Positions 1 to 5,263 of a stretch of DNA of 5,263 bases are shown piece after piece; the stretch's first letter is position 1; the number at the start of each line of letters is the position of its first letter. Source of the stretch: Lysobacterales bacterium (GTDB taxonomy: Bacteria > Pseudomonadota > Gammaproteobacteria > Xanthomonadales > SZUA-36); contig JAKITM010000131.1 in the NCBI GenBank assembly GCA_021648045.1, positions 1-5,263 on the forward strand, in the 5' to 3' direction. Under the pieces are notes generated by a model. That model saw only the letters and a list, made by a program, of their open reading frames with translations. It was not told the DNA's origin and searched no databases. Made by a program: the position numbers and the translations under genes.

Positions 1-102
1 CAACTTGAAAGAAAGGTCCTCGGTATCATGAGAAAACTACAAGCCCTTCCGGCTCGGGTTAAGAGCTACTTTTTACATCCAGCAATTCAGTACGCTGCAT
101 AG
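1..102 (+). CDS. C-terminal fragment of IS630-family-like transposase (5' end outside window)
   Basis: Frame 1 is open from the first base and ends at TAG (100-102), giving 33 residues. The tail contains LPARVKSYFLHPAIQYAA, which resembles the C-termini I recall for some IS630-family transposases, where a run like RSxxRxPxxVRSYFxxxxVxYAA follows the catalytic DDE domain. None of the catalytic residues is visible because they lie upstream of the window. The last base of the stop codon is the first base of the terminal inverted repeat, so the gene fills the element to its very end. The protein match is from memory and moderate; the repeat next to it, and its partner at 5140, make the IS reading much stronger. 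Confidence 0.6.
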   Translation, partial: QLERKVLGIMRKLQALPARVKSYFLHPAIQYAA

Positions 103-123
103 GGTATTTGGACGCTAGGTTAA
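102..123 (+). repeat. Right terminal inverted repeat (IRR) of the left IS copy
   Basis: The 22 bases begin GGGTATTTG, continue GAC and end GCTAGGTTAA. The reverse complement of 5140-5161 reads GGGTATTTG, AAT, GCTAGGTTAA, so 20 of 22 positions agree and both mismatches lie in the central triplet. The repeat ends at a TA (124-125), after which the two flanks diverge completely. That divergence marks the boundary between element and host DNA. Confidence 0.88.
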
Positions 124-136
124 TAACTGACTTAAT
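108..136 (+). promoter_or_regulatory. Possible hybrid promoter spanning the IS end and host DNA
   Basis: A -35-like TTGGAC (108-113) inside the terminal repeat lies 17 bp upstream of a -10-like CTTAAT (131-136) in the host flank. The matches are modest: 3 of 6 and 4 of 6 to the sigma-70 consensus. The position would place a transcript start around 143, upstream of the dehydrogenase ribosome binding site. IS ends often supply outward -35 boxes, so this is plausible, but box quality alone would not justify a firm call. Confidence 0.22.
124..125. other. TA target dinucleotide at the IS right junction
   Basis: TA directly abuts the end of the inverted repeat, and the same TA abuts the other repeat at 5138-5139. 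Duplication of a TA target is characteristic of the IS630/Tc1-mariner superfamily. The partner TA of each insertion lies beyond the window, so duplication itself cannot be seen. Confidence 0.65.
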
Positions 137-146
137 TTGCTGCCCC

Positions 147-169
147 GTGTCCATTTTAACAATGGGCAC
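147..169 (+). promoter_or_regulatory. Hairpin/dyad in the leader of the dehydrogenase gene
   Basis: GTGTCCATT (147-155) can pair with AATGGGCAC (161-169) across the 5-base loop TTAAC. This gives a 9-bp stem with one G-T wobble. It ends three bases before the ribosome binding site (173-178). It has no following T-tract, so it is not a classical terminator. It could be an RNA hairpin affecting translation or a DNA operator for a dimeric regulator; the sequence does not decide between them. Confidence 0.45.
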
Positions 170-172
170 ACG

Positions 173-178
173 AAAGGA
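173..178 (+). promoter_or_regulatory. Ribosome binding site that sets the dehydrogenase start
   Basis: AAAGGA lies six bases before the ATG at 185. It supports that ATG over the in-frame TTG at 137, which has no comparable site and would place the hairpin inside coding sequence. Confidence 0.7.
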
Positions 179-184
179 AATGTA

Positions 185-1675
185 ATGAACGCTATCTTTA
201 TCTCTCATCAATTTTGGCGAAATTTAATCTTTAGTCTATTGCTGGCGCCCTTAATTCTGATCGCAGAAACCACAAAACCCACTCAGAAGATGATGGGTGA
301 TATTTGGTTGCCTGCACATCAGGGTGCACTCAAGGGCGTGGTTGATTTAAATGTTCGAGATGCGGTGCTTGAGGAAGTTCTTGGTGGCTTAACCTATCCG
401 TGGGCATTTGAGTTTATAAATGATGATGAAATCCTTATTACCCAACTATCCGGGCAATTATTCCGCTATCAACTTTCCAGTAAAAGACTAATTGAAGTTA
501 GTGGGCTACCTGAGATTGCGGGTGGGTTTCCACAGGTAGGTTTGTTGGATGTAGAGATTCACCCTGAATTTGCAAAAAATCAGCGTGTTTACTTTAGTTA
601 TGTGCAACTTGATCCAGTCACCCAACAGTTTTTTCGAACCGCAGTGGCAACAGCCGTGTTGCGTGACAAGCAATTACTTAATGTGCGAAATATCCTTGAA
701 TCAGAGCACTTCAGTTGGTCACCCTCTAATTTTGGAGGGGCGCTTGAATTTGATGATAAAGGTTACCTATATATATCGATTGGGAATCGTTCAGAAGACT
801 GGAACGCCGCGATAAAGGGGCGCCTTGAAGGAAAGATTTTACGCTTGCACGATGATGGCTCCGTACCGAAGGACAACCCATTCGTGGGTGTTGAGGGAAT
901 TGATGACAGAATATATGCCCTTGGGGTACGCAACCCACAAGGATTGCATTTTGATCAATTGAGCGGTCGGATGTTCGAGTCTGAACATGGTCCAATGGGT
1001 GGGGATGAAGTTAATATTATTGAAGCCGGTAAAAATTATGGCTGGCCCGAGATTACTTATGGCCGGGACTACACCATGGATCCCATCGGTTCGGGAACTC
1101 ATAAAAAAGGTTTGCAACAGCCGATTTTTTATTACCTGCCCTCACTGGCAATTTCTCCGATTACGATTTATCGGGGCGATATGTTTAAAGAGTGGGAAGG
1201 TGACCTGCTGGTCGGTGCGCTTAAAGGAAAGCTGATTAGTAAGTTAGATCTTGATGGTGACAGGATTCGCTCCGAGCATGATATTTTGAAGCAATTAGAG
1301 GCCCGTATACGCGATATCAAAGTAGCTAGTGATGGATCCATATACATCCTTACACAAACCGGGTCTCTTTATCGACTCAGTCGAAAGGCGAAGAAAGATA
1401 CGCCGGAGCCGCCGGCCAATACAGCCTTAATTTATGAATTAATATGTTCGGGCTGTCACGCTTCAGGTGCCTATGAAGCCCCACGCTTATCAGTATTTTC
1501 TGATTGGCAAAAAACACTGGAGCAACCGCTTGAAAAAACCTACCAAAATACTATTAATGGCTATGGCGGGATGCCTGAACGAGGCCTCTGTGGTATGTGT
1601 ACTGATGAGTTCCTAAAGTTGCTGGTTGATGAAATGTTGGATAAAGTGCAGCAACTAGATCAACCCTCTGAATAA
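185..1675 (+). CDS. Periplasmic PQQ-dependent sugar dehydrogenase-like propeller fused to cytochrome c5-like domain
   Basis: This 496-residue protein resembles the soluble glucose/sorbosone dehydrogenase family, which oxidises sugars or sugar-like alcohols with PQQ. Residues 1-27 look like a signal peptide with a hydrophobic run at 14-26, so the product should be periplasmic. The six-bladed propeller covers about 40-405 and shows PWAFEF, GLLDVEIHPEF, GYLYISIGNRSE, GKILRLHDDGS, RNPQG (R249-G253), EHGPMGGDE (267-275, calcium/PQQ region) and RIRD (R374, R376, PQQ-binding arginines in relatives). Residues about 412-490 form a c-type cytochrome: CSGCH (C421, C424, H425), distal ligand candidate M463, and a CGMC pair (C469, C472) like the disulfide of cytochrome c5. 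Electrons could pass internally from PQQ to haem. The catalytic His of the usual HFGG motif is Asn here (N182). The ATG at 185 has a good ribosome binding site. Substrate is unknown. The family call is firm; catalytic activity is less certain. Confidence 0.9.
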   Translation: MNAIFISHQFWRNLIFSLLLAPLILIAETTKPTQKMMGDIWLPAHQGALKGVVDLNVRDAVLEEVLGGLTYPWAFEFINDDEILITQLSGQLFRYQLSSKRLIEVSGLPEIAGGFPQVGLLDVEIHPEFAKNQRVYFSYVQLDPVTQQFFRTAVATAVLRDKQLLNVRNILESEHFSWSPSNFGGALEFDDKGYLYISIGNRSEDWNAAIKGRLEGKILRLHDDGSVPKDNPFVGVEGIDDRIYALGVRNPQGLHFDQLSGRMFESEHGPMGGDEVNIIEAGKNYGWPEITYGRDYTMDPIGSGTHKKGLQQPIFYYLPSLAISPITIYRGDMFKEWEGDLLVGALKGKLISKLDLDGDRIRSEHDILKQLEARIRDIKVASDGSIYILTQTGSLYRLSRKAKKDTPEPPANTALIYELICSGCHASGAYEAPRLSVFSDWQKTLEQPLEKTYQNTINGYGGMPERGLCGMCTDEFLKLLVDEMLDKVQQLDQPSE

Positions 1676-1809
1676 CTGTCAGCTAAGCGTAATCATAGGG
1701 GTATAAGCGCAGCGAGCTATATATTCAGGGCTCTATTCTGAGATAATCGCAAGGGTTTTCGATTTGCTGCTGGGTTTTTTTAACTATAGGTTTATAAGGA
1801 GATTTCGTT
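1676..1809. other. Intergenic gap without a confident terminator or promoter
   Basis: This 134-bp gap separates two co-directional genes. It contains a 7-T run at 1775-1781, but the nearest stem (AATCG/CGATT, about 1745-1763) is only 5 bp and sits well upstream of the T-run, so it is a poor terminator. TTGCTG (1764-1769) and TATAGG (1785-1790) are promoter-like but only 15 bp apart. The sequence does not show whether the two genes form an operon. Confidence 0.4.
1796..1801 (+). promoter_or_regulatory. Strong ribosome binding site for a TTG start
   Basis: AAGGAG lies eight bases before TTG at 1810. This near-ideal site supports the rare start codon. The first in-frame ATG (residue 19) falls inside the signal peptide's hydrophobic core and would destroy it. 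Confidence 0.8.
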
Positions 1810-3390
1810 TTGAATTACATCGTTAACATCAGTTCTAAACTCATCATCGGGCTATTTGTATTCATGCTGCCAGCACTAGCGGCAGATAAACCGCTAGCTG
1901 ATTACCCTCACTACACCCTGGCCAGCAGTGAGGCCTATGATTTCAACCGAATTTCAGCCTATACAGGCAAGCATGAGCGTATATATGCCCATATTGATAA
2001 AAATCTAGACAGTCATTTTAAGAATATTCAGCGCTGGGTACAACAGCGCTCAATTAGTGCGCAAAATGTTGGTATCACCGAAATGGCAGAGTTATTGCGG
2101 GATGACCTAGCAGCAATTGGTTTTTCAGAAACCACACTGGTGCCAAGCGCTGGCCATCCCGGCGTATGGGGTTATTACGATGCCGGTGCAACAAAAACCT
2201 TGCTGGTTTATATGATGTACGATGTTCAGCCGGTTAACGAAGAGGACTGGGAAAGCCCGCCCTTCGAGGGCAAGCTGGTAGAGCGGGACTTCGGGCAGGT
2301 TTTGATGGCACGCGGTGCTACCAATCAAAAAGGACCACAGCGGGCATTTTTAAATGCTATTGAATCAATCATCAAAGTTAACGGTACATTGCCGGTCAAC
2401 CTAATGGTGCTGGCCGAAGGTGAAGAGGAGTTGGGGTCGCCAAATTACCCGCAATTGGTAGATGCTTATGAAACGCGACTGAAATCAGCTGACGGGGTAT
2501 TGTTTCCGTTTAACTCTCAAAATCTCAAAGGTGACTTAACCGTATTGCTCGGGGTTAAGGGAATCAATTATTGGGAGCTTGAGAGCAAGGGCGGTAGCTG
2601 GGGAGGCCCGGGCAAATCAGAAATTCATGGTTCTTACAAGTCAGTGGTGGATTCACCCACACAACGGTTAATTGCGGCTATTGCATCAATGACAACGGCC
2701 GATGGCAATACCATCTTGATCGATGGTTATTATGACGATGTGCGTCCACCTACGGTTGAAGAATCCATGCTGATTAATGCCATGAGTAATAAATGGTCTG
2801 CTGCAGACTGGAAAAACCAGCTCTCACTCAGCCAGTTTATTCATGACCAGAAAGGTGAGGCCGTGCTGATGCGTTATCTCTATGATGTCAGCCTGAATGT
2901 TGATGGTATCTGGAGCGGCTATACCGGCGAGGGAGTAAAAACCATATTGCCGCATATTGCTACCGCTAAAATGGACTCTCGGCTACCCATGGGAGTAGAT
3001 CCTGACACTCAGTTTGCACGCTTACGCAAGCACCTAGATGAGTACGGATTCAGGGATATTATCATCCGCAAATTGTCCGGATACCCGGCCGCACAGACAT
3101 CGGTAGATGCACCATTAGTACAGGCAGCAATGGGTGTTTTTTCGAAATGGGCGAATATTACCAGCGTGATGCCGCGTATTGGCGGCAGTGCGCCGTTTTA
3201 TCAATTCACCGAGCGCCTAGGCCTGCCGCTTGTTTTTAACGGTCTGGGGCATGGGTCGGGTGCCCACGGACCAAACGAATATATGCTAATTTACCCACAT
3301 AAGGATTCAAAAGTTGCAGGTTTGGCGGATATTGAAAAAAGTTATGTTGACCTGTTGTTTGCTTTGGCAGAACCGGCAGATCAAAAGTGA
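1810..3390 (+). CDS. Secreted M20-family metallopeptidase-like protein with altered metal-site residues
   Basis: The 526-residue product begins at TTG with a strong ribosome binding site and a signal peptide (hydrophobic 11-23, cleavage likely after A24 or A25), so it is probably periplasmic. The fold is M20/M25/M40: YDVQPV with WESPPF (about 137-152), ARGATNQKG (about 167-175), AEGEEELGS (about 202-210), an inserted dimerisation domain from about 245 to 400 with H273, and a C-terminal GGSAPFY...GAHGPNE (H486). M20 enzymes hydrolyse peptides or amides with two zinc ions. The usual GHxD ligand is replaced by M136, the bridging Asp by N172, and the third acidic ligand probably by F234; the EE pair (E206, E207) and H486 remain. 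I recall a subfamily sharing the YxMYDVQP and NxKG variants, so this is probably a subfamily trait rather than decay. Reaction and substrate cannot be named. It lies 134 bp after the dehydrogenase and converges on the next gene. Confidence 0.85.
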   Translation: MNYIVNISSKLIIGLFVFMLPALAADKPLADYPHYTLASSEAYDFNRISAYTGKHERIYAHIDKNLDSHFKNIQRWVQQRSISAQNVGITEMAELLRDDLAAIGFSETTLVPSAGHPGVWGYYDAGATKTLLVYMMYDVQPVNEEDWESPPFEGKLVERDFGQVLMARGATNQKGPQRAFLNAIESIIKVNGTLPVNLMVLAEGEEELGSPNYPQLVDAYETRLKSADGVLFPFNSQNLKGDLTVLLGVKGINYWELESKGGSWGGPGKSEIHGSYKSVVDSPTQRLIAAIASMTTADGNTILIDGYYDDVRPPTVEESMLINAMSNKWSAADWKNQLSLSQFIHDQKGEAVLMRYLYDVSLNVDGIWSGYTGEGVKTILPHIATAKMDSRLPMGVDPDTQFARLRKHLDEYGFRDIIIRKLSGYPAAQTSVDAPLVQAAMGVFSKWANITSVMPRIGGSAPFYQFTERLGLPLVFNGLGHGSGAHGPNEYMLIYPHKDSKVAGLADIEKSYVDLLFALAEPADQK

Positions 3391-3397
3391 CCTGTCG

Positions 3398-5155
3398 CTA
3401 AAACCAGTCTGCCTGCATTTCAAAGCAAATAGGGTCTAGGTCTTCCAGTAATTGTAATAAATGGAAGACTTCAGGGAGCTCCCAGTTAATATAATAACTG
3501 GCGGTTTGAATTTTGCCGCGAAGGAAAGCTTGCTGAGTGCTTGTTGCGGATAGCTTATTTTGAGCAATGACTGCCTGCTTCAACCACAACCATGCCACTA
3601 CGACCCGGCCGAAACTGTCCAGATATAGACTGGCATTTGCCAAGACTTTATCCGGGCCTTCAGTAGCTAAGGCTTTGCCCAGAACCTGGGTGGTGAGGGC
3701 GAGTCGATCAGTAGCCTTTTCAAGGGCAGCTGCTTGTTTCACTAAACCGGTTTTTTCGGCCTGTTGCAGTGTGTTCTTTATGAGTTCTAATAGCTGACCA
3801 AATGCTTTGCTATTGTCTTGCCAGAGTTTACGACCAAGTAAATCCAACGCCTGAATATCCTCAGTACCTTCATGTATCGGGTTTAAGCGATTATCCCGGT
3901 AACATTGCTCTACCGGATAATCGCGGGTATAACCTGAGCCACCAAGTACCTGAATCGCAAGATCGTTAGCTTTGGTACCATAAGTGGAGGGGAATGACTT
4001 AACCACTGGCGTGAGTAAATCCAGTAGTTGCCCGGCGGCTAACTTTTCTGATTTATCCAGCGATGCTTCAGATAAGTCCATGAGTTTAGCTGCATACAGG
4101 CATAAGGCAAGACTGCCTTCAACATAGGATTTTTGCGCCAATAACATGCGCCGGACATCAGCGTGCTCAATTAACTTCACGGGTTTGCTGGAGGAATCTC
4201 GGTTTGAGGGTAATCGCCCCTGCGGTCGATTACGAGCGTATTCAAGCGAACTTAAATAGCCGCGGTAACCAATCATTGCCGCACCCAAGCCTACACCTAT
4301 ACGGGCTTCGTTCATCATTTTGAACATATACAGCAAGCCTTGGTTCGGTTCGCCAACTAGGTAACCTTGGCAGCTGTCCTTGTCGCCGAAATTCAAAACG
4401 GTTGAGGTTATCCCGCGATAACCCATCTTGTGCAACAGCCCGGTAACCTGGACATCATTTCTTGAGGTGTTTTCAGCGTTCTCATCCAGTAGGAATTTAG
4501 GTACGATAAACAATGAAATGCCTTTCACTCCGGCAGGCGCTGTTGGAATTCTTGCCAGCACCAGATGCACAATATTTTCGCTCAGCGGATGGTCGCCTGC
4601 AGAGATAAACATTTTCTGACCTTTGATCAGGTAACTACCATCATTTTGTGCAGTCGCTGAAGTTTTAAGGTCTCCCAATGAAGAGTCAACATCAGGTTCA
4701 GTCAGCGCCATGGTGCCAAAAATACGACCATCAAGCAGGCCGGGTAAATACTGGTTTTTTTGAGATTCGCTGGCAAAGGCAGCAATTAAATTGGAGGCTG
4801 CTGTCGTTAAAAACGGGTAGCCGGCGGTAGAGGGGTTAGCGGAAAAAAAGAAACTTTGGCAGGCCGAGGCAATCACCGCTGGCATCTGCATACCACCATT
4901 GTCGTAAAGGTGTCGGGCCGCAATAAAACCCGCAGCCGCATATTCTTCAAGCGCCGGTTGAACTTCCAGAATAATACTGATGCTATCACCATCAAATTTA
5001 GGCTCTTCAGCATCGGCTTTCGCATTATGTGGGAGAAAATGTTTGCACGCGATTTTATCCGCGATTTCAATAAATGCATCAAAGGTTTCGCGGCTGTGGT
5101 CCTGATAGTGGGGGTAATGGAGTAATGACTCTGCATCTATTAACCTAGCATTCAA
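3398..5155 (-). CDS. Large acyl-CoA dehydrogenase, 5' end truncated by IS insertion
   Basis: The 585-residue frame encodes a FAD-dependent acyl-CoA dehydrogenase of the roughly 600-residue type with an extra C-terminal domain, which desaturates acyl-CoA thioesters at C2-C3 in the cytoplasm. Domain order: N-terminal helical (about 20-145), middle beta-barrel with MALTEP (149-154) and MFISAGDH (182-189), C-terminal helical with RDNRLNPIHEGTEDIQ, then an extra C-terminal domain (about 460-583). E429 in HEGT sits where medium-chain relatives carry the catalytic base. The first five codons (TTG AAT GCT AGG TTA) lie within the IS repeat 5140-5161; host sequence resumes at the TA in codon 6, after which IDAESLL matches the family. 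A stop at 5168-5170 closes the frame upstream and no ATG is available. Relatives I recall have about 10-15 more residues before this point. TTG at 5155 has no clear ribosome binding site. The rest is intact, so truncation looks recent; expression is doubtful. Substrate chain length is unknown. Confidence 0.88.
   Translation of the reverse strand: MNARLIDAESLLHYPHYQDHSRETFDAFIEIADKIACKHFLPHNAKADAEEPKFDGDSISIILEVQPALEEYAAAGFIAARHLYDNGGMQMPAVIASACQSFFFSANPSTAGYPFLTTAASNLIAAFASESQKNQYLPGLLDGRIFGTMALTEPDVDSSLGDLKTSATAQNDGSYLIKGQKMFISAGDHPLSENIVHLVLARIPTAPAGVKGISLFIVPKFLLDENAENTSRNDVQVTGLLHKMGYRGITSTVLNFGDKDSCQGYLVGEPNQGLLYMFKMMNEARIGVGLGAAMIGYRGYLSSLEYARNRPQGRLPSNRDSSSKPVKLIEHADVRRMLLAQKSYVEGSLALCLYAAKLMDLSEASLDKSEKLAAGQLLDLLTPVVKSFPSTYGTKANDLAIQVLGGSGYTRDYPVEQCYRDNRLNPIHEGTEDIQALDLLGRKLWQDNSKAFGQLLELIKNTLQQAEKTGLVKQAAALEKATDRLALTTQVLGKALATEGPDKVLANASLYLDSFGRVVVAWLWLKQAVIAQNKLSATSTQQAFLRGKIQTASYYINWELPEVFHLLQLLEDLDPICFEMQADWF
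5138..5139. other. TA target dinucleotide at the IS left junction
   Basis: TA sits directly outside the inverted repeat that begins at 5140. It mirrors the TA at 124-125 and fits TA-specific insertion into the acyl-CoA dehydrogenase gene. Confidence 0.65.
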
Positions 5156-5161
5156 ATACCC
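5140..5161 (+). repeat. Left terminal inverted repeat (IRL) of the right IS copy
   Basis: The sequence begins TTAACCTAGC, continues ATT and ends CAAATACCC. It is the inverted partner of 102-123 with 20 of 22 positions identical. It overlaps the first five codons of the acyl-CoA dehydrogenase frame on the other strand. That overlap shows those codons came from the element, not from the host gene. Confidence 0.88.
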
Positions 5162-5165
5162 AAGA

Positions 5166-5174
5166 TGTTATAAT
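5166..5174 (+). promoter_or_regulatory. Extended -10 promoter for the transposase
   Basis: TGT followed by TATAAT is a perfect TGn-TATAAT extended -10 box, which can work without a good -35, and none is evident. A start six to eight bases later would fall at or next to the ATG at 5182, giving a leaderless or nearly leaderless message. The opposite strand reads TATAAC over nearly the same bases, so weak outward activity toward the acyl-CoA dehydrogenase is conceivable but unsupported by a -35 box. Confidence 0.5.
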
Positions 5175-5181
5175 CGGGAGC

Positions 5182-5263
5182 ATGCTTAGAACAGATGCCA
5201 GAAAGCGCAGCACCGAAGTGCAGCAACACAATCGGGAACAGACCATTCGGTTGTTCGCTGATG
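5182..5263 (+). CDS. N-terminal fragment of IS630-family-like transposase (3' end outside window)
   Basis: From ATG 5182 the frame stays open for 27 codons to the window end: it starts MLRTDARKRS and continues EVQQHNREQTIRLFAD. A TDxR motif near the start followed by a basic helix entering a helix-turn-helix is typical of IS630-type transposases, whose N-terminus binds the terminal repeats. The start lies 20 bases after the inverted repeat. GGGAG sits only one base before the ATG, too close for a normal ribosome binding site, which fits leaderless translation or low expression. A TetR-like regulator was considered because of IRLFAD, but the spacing within the first helix does not fit and the neighbouring repeat favours a transposase. 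Confidence 0.6.
   Translation, partial: MLRTDARKRSTEVQQHNREQTIRLFAD

Larger units (their letters stand above)
1..123 (+). mobile_element. Right-hand end of an IS630-family-like insertion sequence (partial)
   Basis: This stretch holds the 3' tail of a transposase-like reading frame running directly into a 22-bp terminal repeat, which is followed by a TA dinucleotide at 124-125. The repeat matches, in inverted orientation, the repeat at 5140-5161, where another transposase-like frame begins. A tail-plus-repeat at one end and a repeat-plus-start at the other is what two copies of one element in the same orientation would show. IS630/Tc1-mariner elements insert at TA and duplicate it, which fits both junctions. 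The middle of the element lies outside the window, so family assignment rests on the ends and on remembered similarity of the protein termini. Confidence 0.8.
5140..5263 (+). mobile_element. Left-hand end of an IS630-family-like insertion sequence (partial)
   Basis: The element starts with the terminal repeat at 5140-5161, has a promoter-like box at 5166-5174 and a transposase-like start at 5182, and then leaves the window. It reads in the same direction as the fragment at 1-123. The visible 124 bases are nearly the same length as the 123 bases at the other end. Confidence 0.8.

Noticed and set aside
41..53. AGCC/GGCT hairpin near the left end
   Set aside because: It is a four-base-pair stem inside coding sequence with no T-run, and is expected by chance.
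137..184. In-frame TTG start at 137 extending the dehydrogenase by 16 residues
   Set aside because: It lacks a good ribosome binding site, would move the signal peptide inward and would cover the leader hairpin. ATG 185 has AAAGGA at proper spacing.
726..1235. Overlapping open frames on both strands within the dehydrogenase gene
   Set aside because: They lie in other frames of a well-supported gene, have no ribosome binding sites and have low-complexity, unfamiliar translations.
1745..1781. Possible rho-independent terminator with a 7-T run
   Set aside because: The only nearby stem is 5 bp with a 10-base loop and ends more than 10 bases before the T-run.
4856..5136. Open frames on both strands over the start of the acyl-CoA dehydrogenase
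   Set aside because: They are shadows of the real minus-strand frame, whose translation carries recognisable family motifs.
5182..5263. Divergent TetR-type regulator of the acyl-CoA dehydrogenase
   Set aside because: IRLFAD recalls TetR proteins, but the preceding helix is too short for that fold. The frame starts 20 bases inside an element with matching terminal repeats, which favours a transposase.
1..5263. CRISPR array, tRNA, rRNA or phage defence system
   Set aside because: I saw no regularly spaced repeats, no cloverleaf or rRNA sequence, and no defence-type protein motifs.

Overview
The window carries three full-length or nearly full-length metabolic genes between two partial copies of what looks like one IS630-family insertion sequence. 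Base composition, codon use and protein types (an exported PQQ-type dehydrogenase fused to cytochrome c, an exported M20-type protein and a large acyl-CoA dehydrogenase) suggest a Gammaproteobacterium, perhaps aquatic. That placement is inference from protein flavour, not from a marker gene.

Layout: bases 1-123 are the right-hand end of an IS. They hold the last 33 codons of a transposase-like frame whose stop runs into a terminal inverted repeat at 102-123, followed by a TA dinucleotide. Bases 124-184 are a short leader with a 9-bp hairpin. Bases 185-1675 (+) encode a periplasmic glucose/sorbosone dehydrogenase-like propeller with a C-terminal cytochrome c5-like domain. A 134-bp gap follows. 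Bases 1810-3390 (+) encode a secreted M20-family protein that starts at TTG and lacks several usual metal ligands. Seven bases later the convergent acyl-CoA dehydrogenase gene ends (3398-5155, -). Its 5' end runs into the left-hand terminal repeat (5140-5161) of a second IS copy, whose transposase start (5182 onward, +) leaves the window.

The main result is the IS boundary structure. The 22-bp repeats at 102-123 and 5140-5161 are inverted relative to each other with 20 of 22 positions identical. Both are flanked on the outer side by TA, as expected for IS630-type insertion. The two partial elements lie in the same orientation, so they bracket a segment of about 5.0 kb like the arms of a composite element. 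Alternatively, they may simply mark two independent insertions, or contig ends in a repeated element.

The right-hand insertion appears to have cut off the start of the acyl-CoA dehydrogenase gene. The first five codons of the present frame come from the IS repeat, and an in-frame stop lies just upstream. The left-hand insertion lies about 60 bp upstream of the dehydrogenase start and has probably replaced its native promoter region. The three metabolic genes do not form an obvious single pathway. The first two are co-directional and both products are exported; the third is cytoplasmic and convergent.
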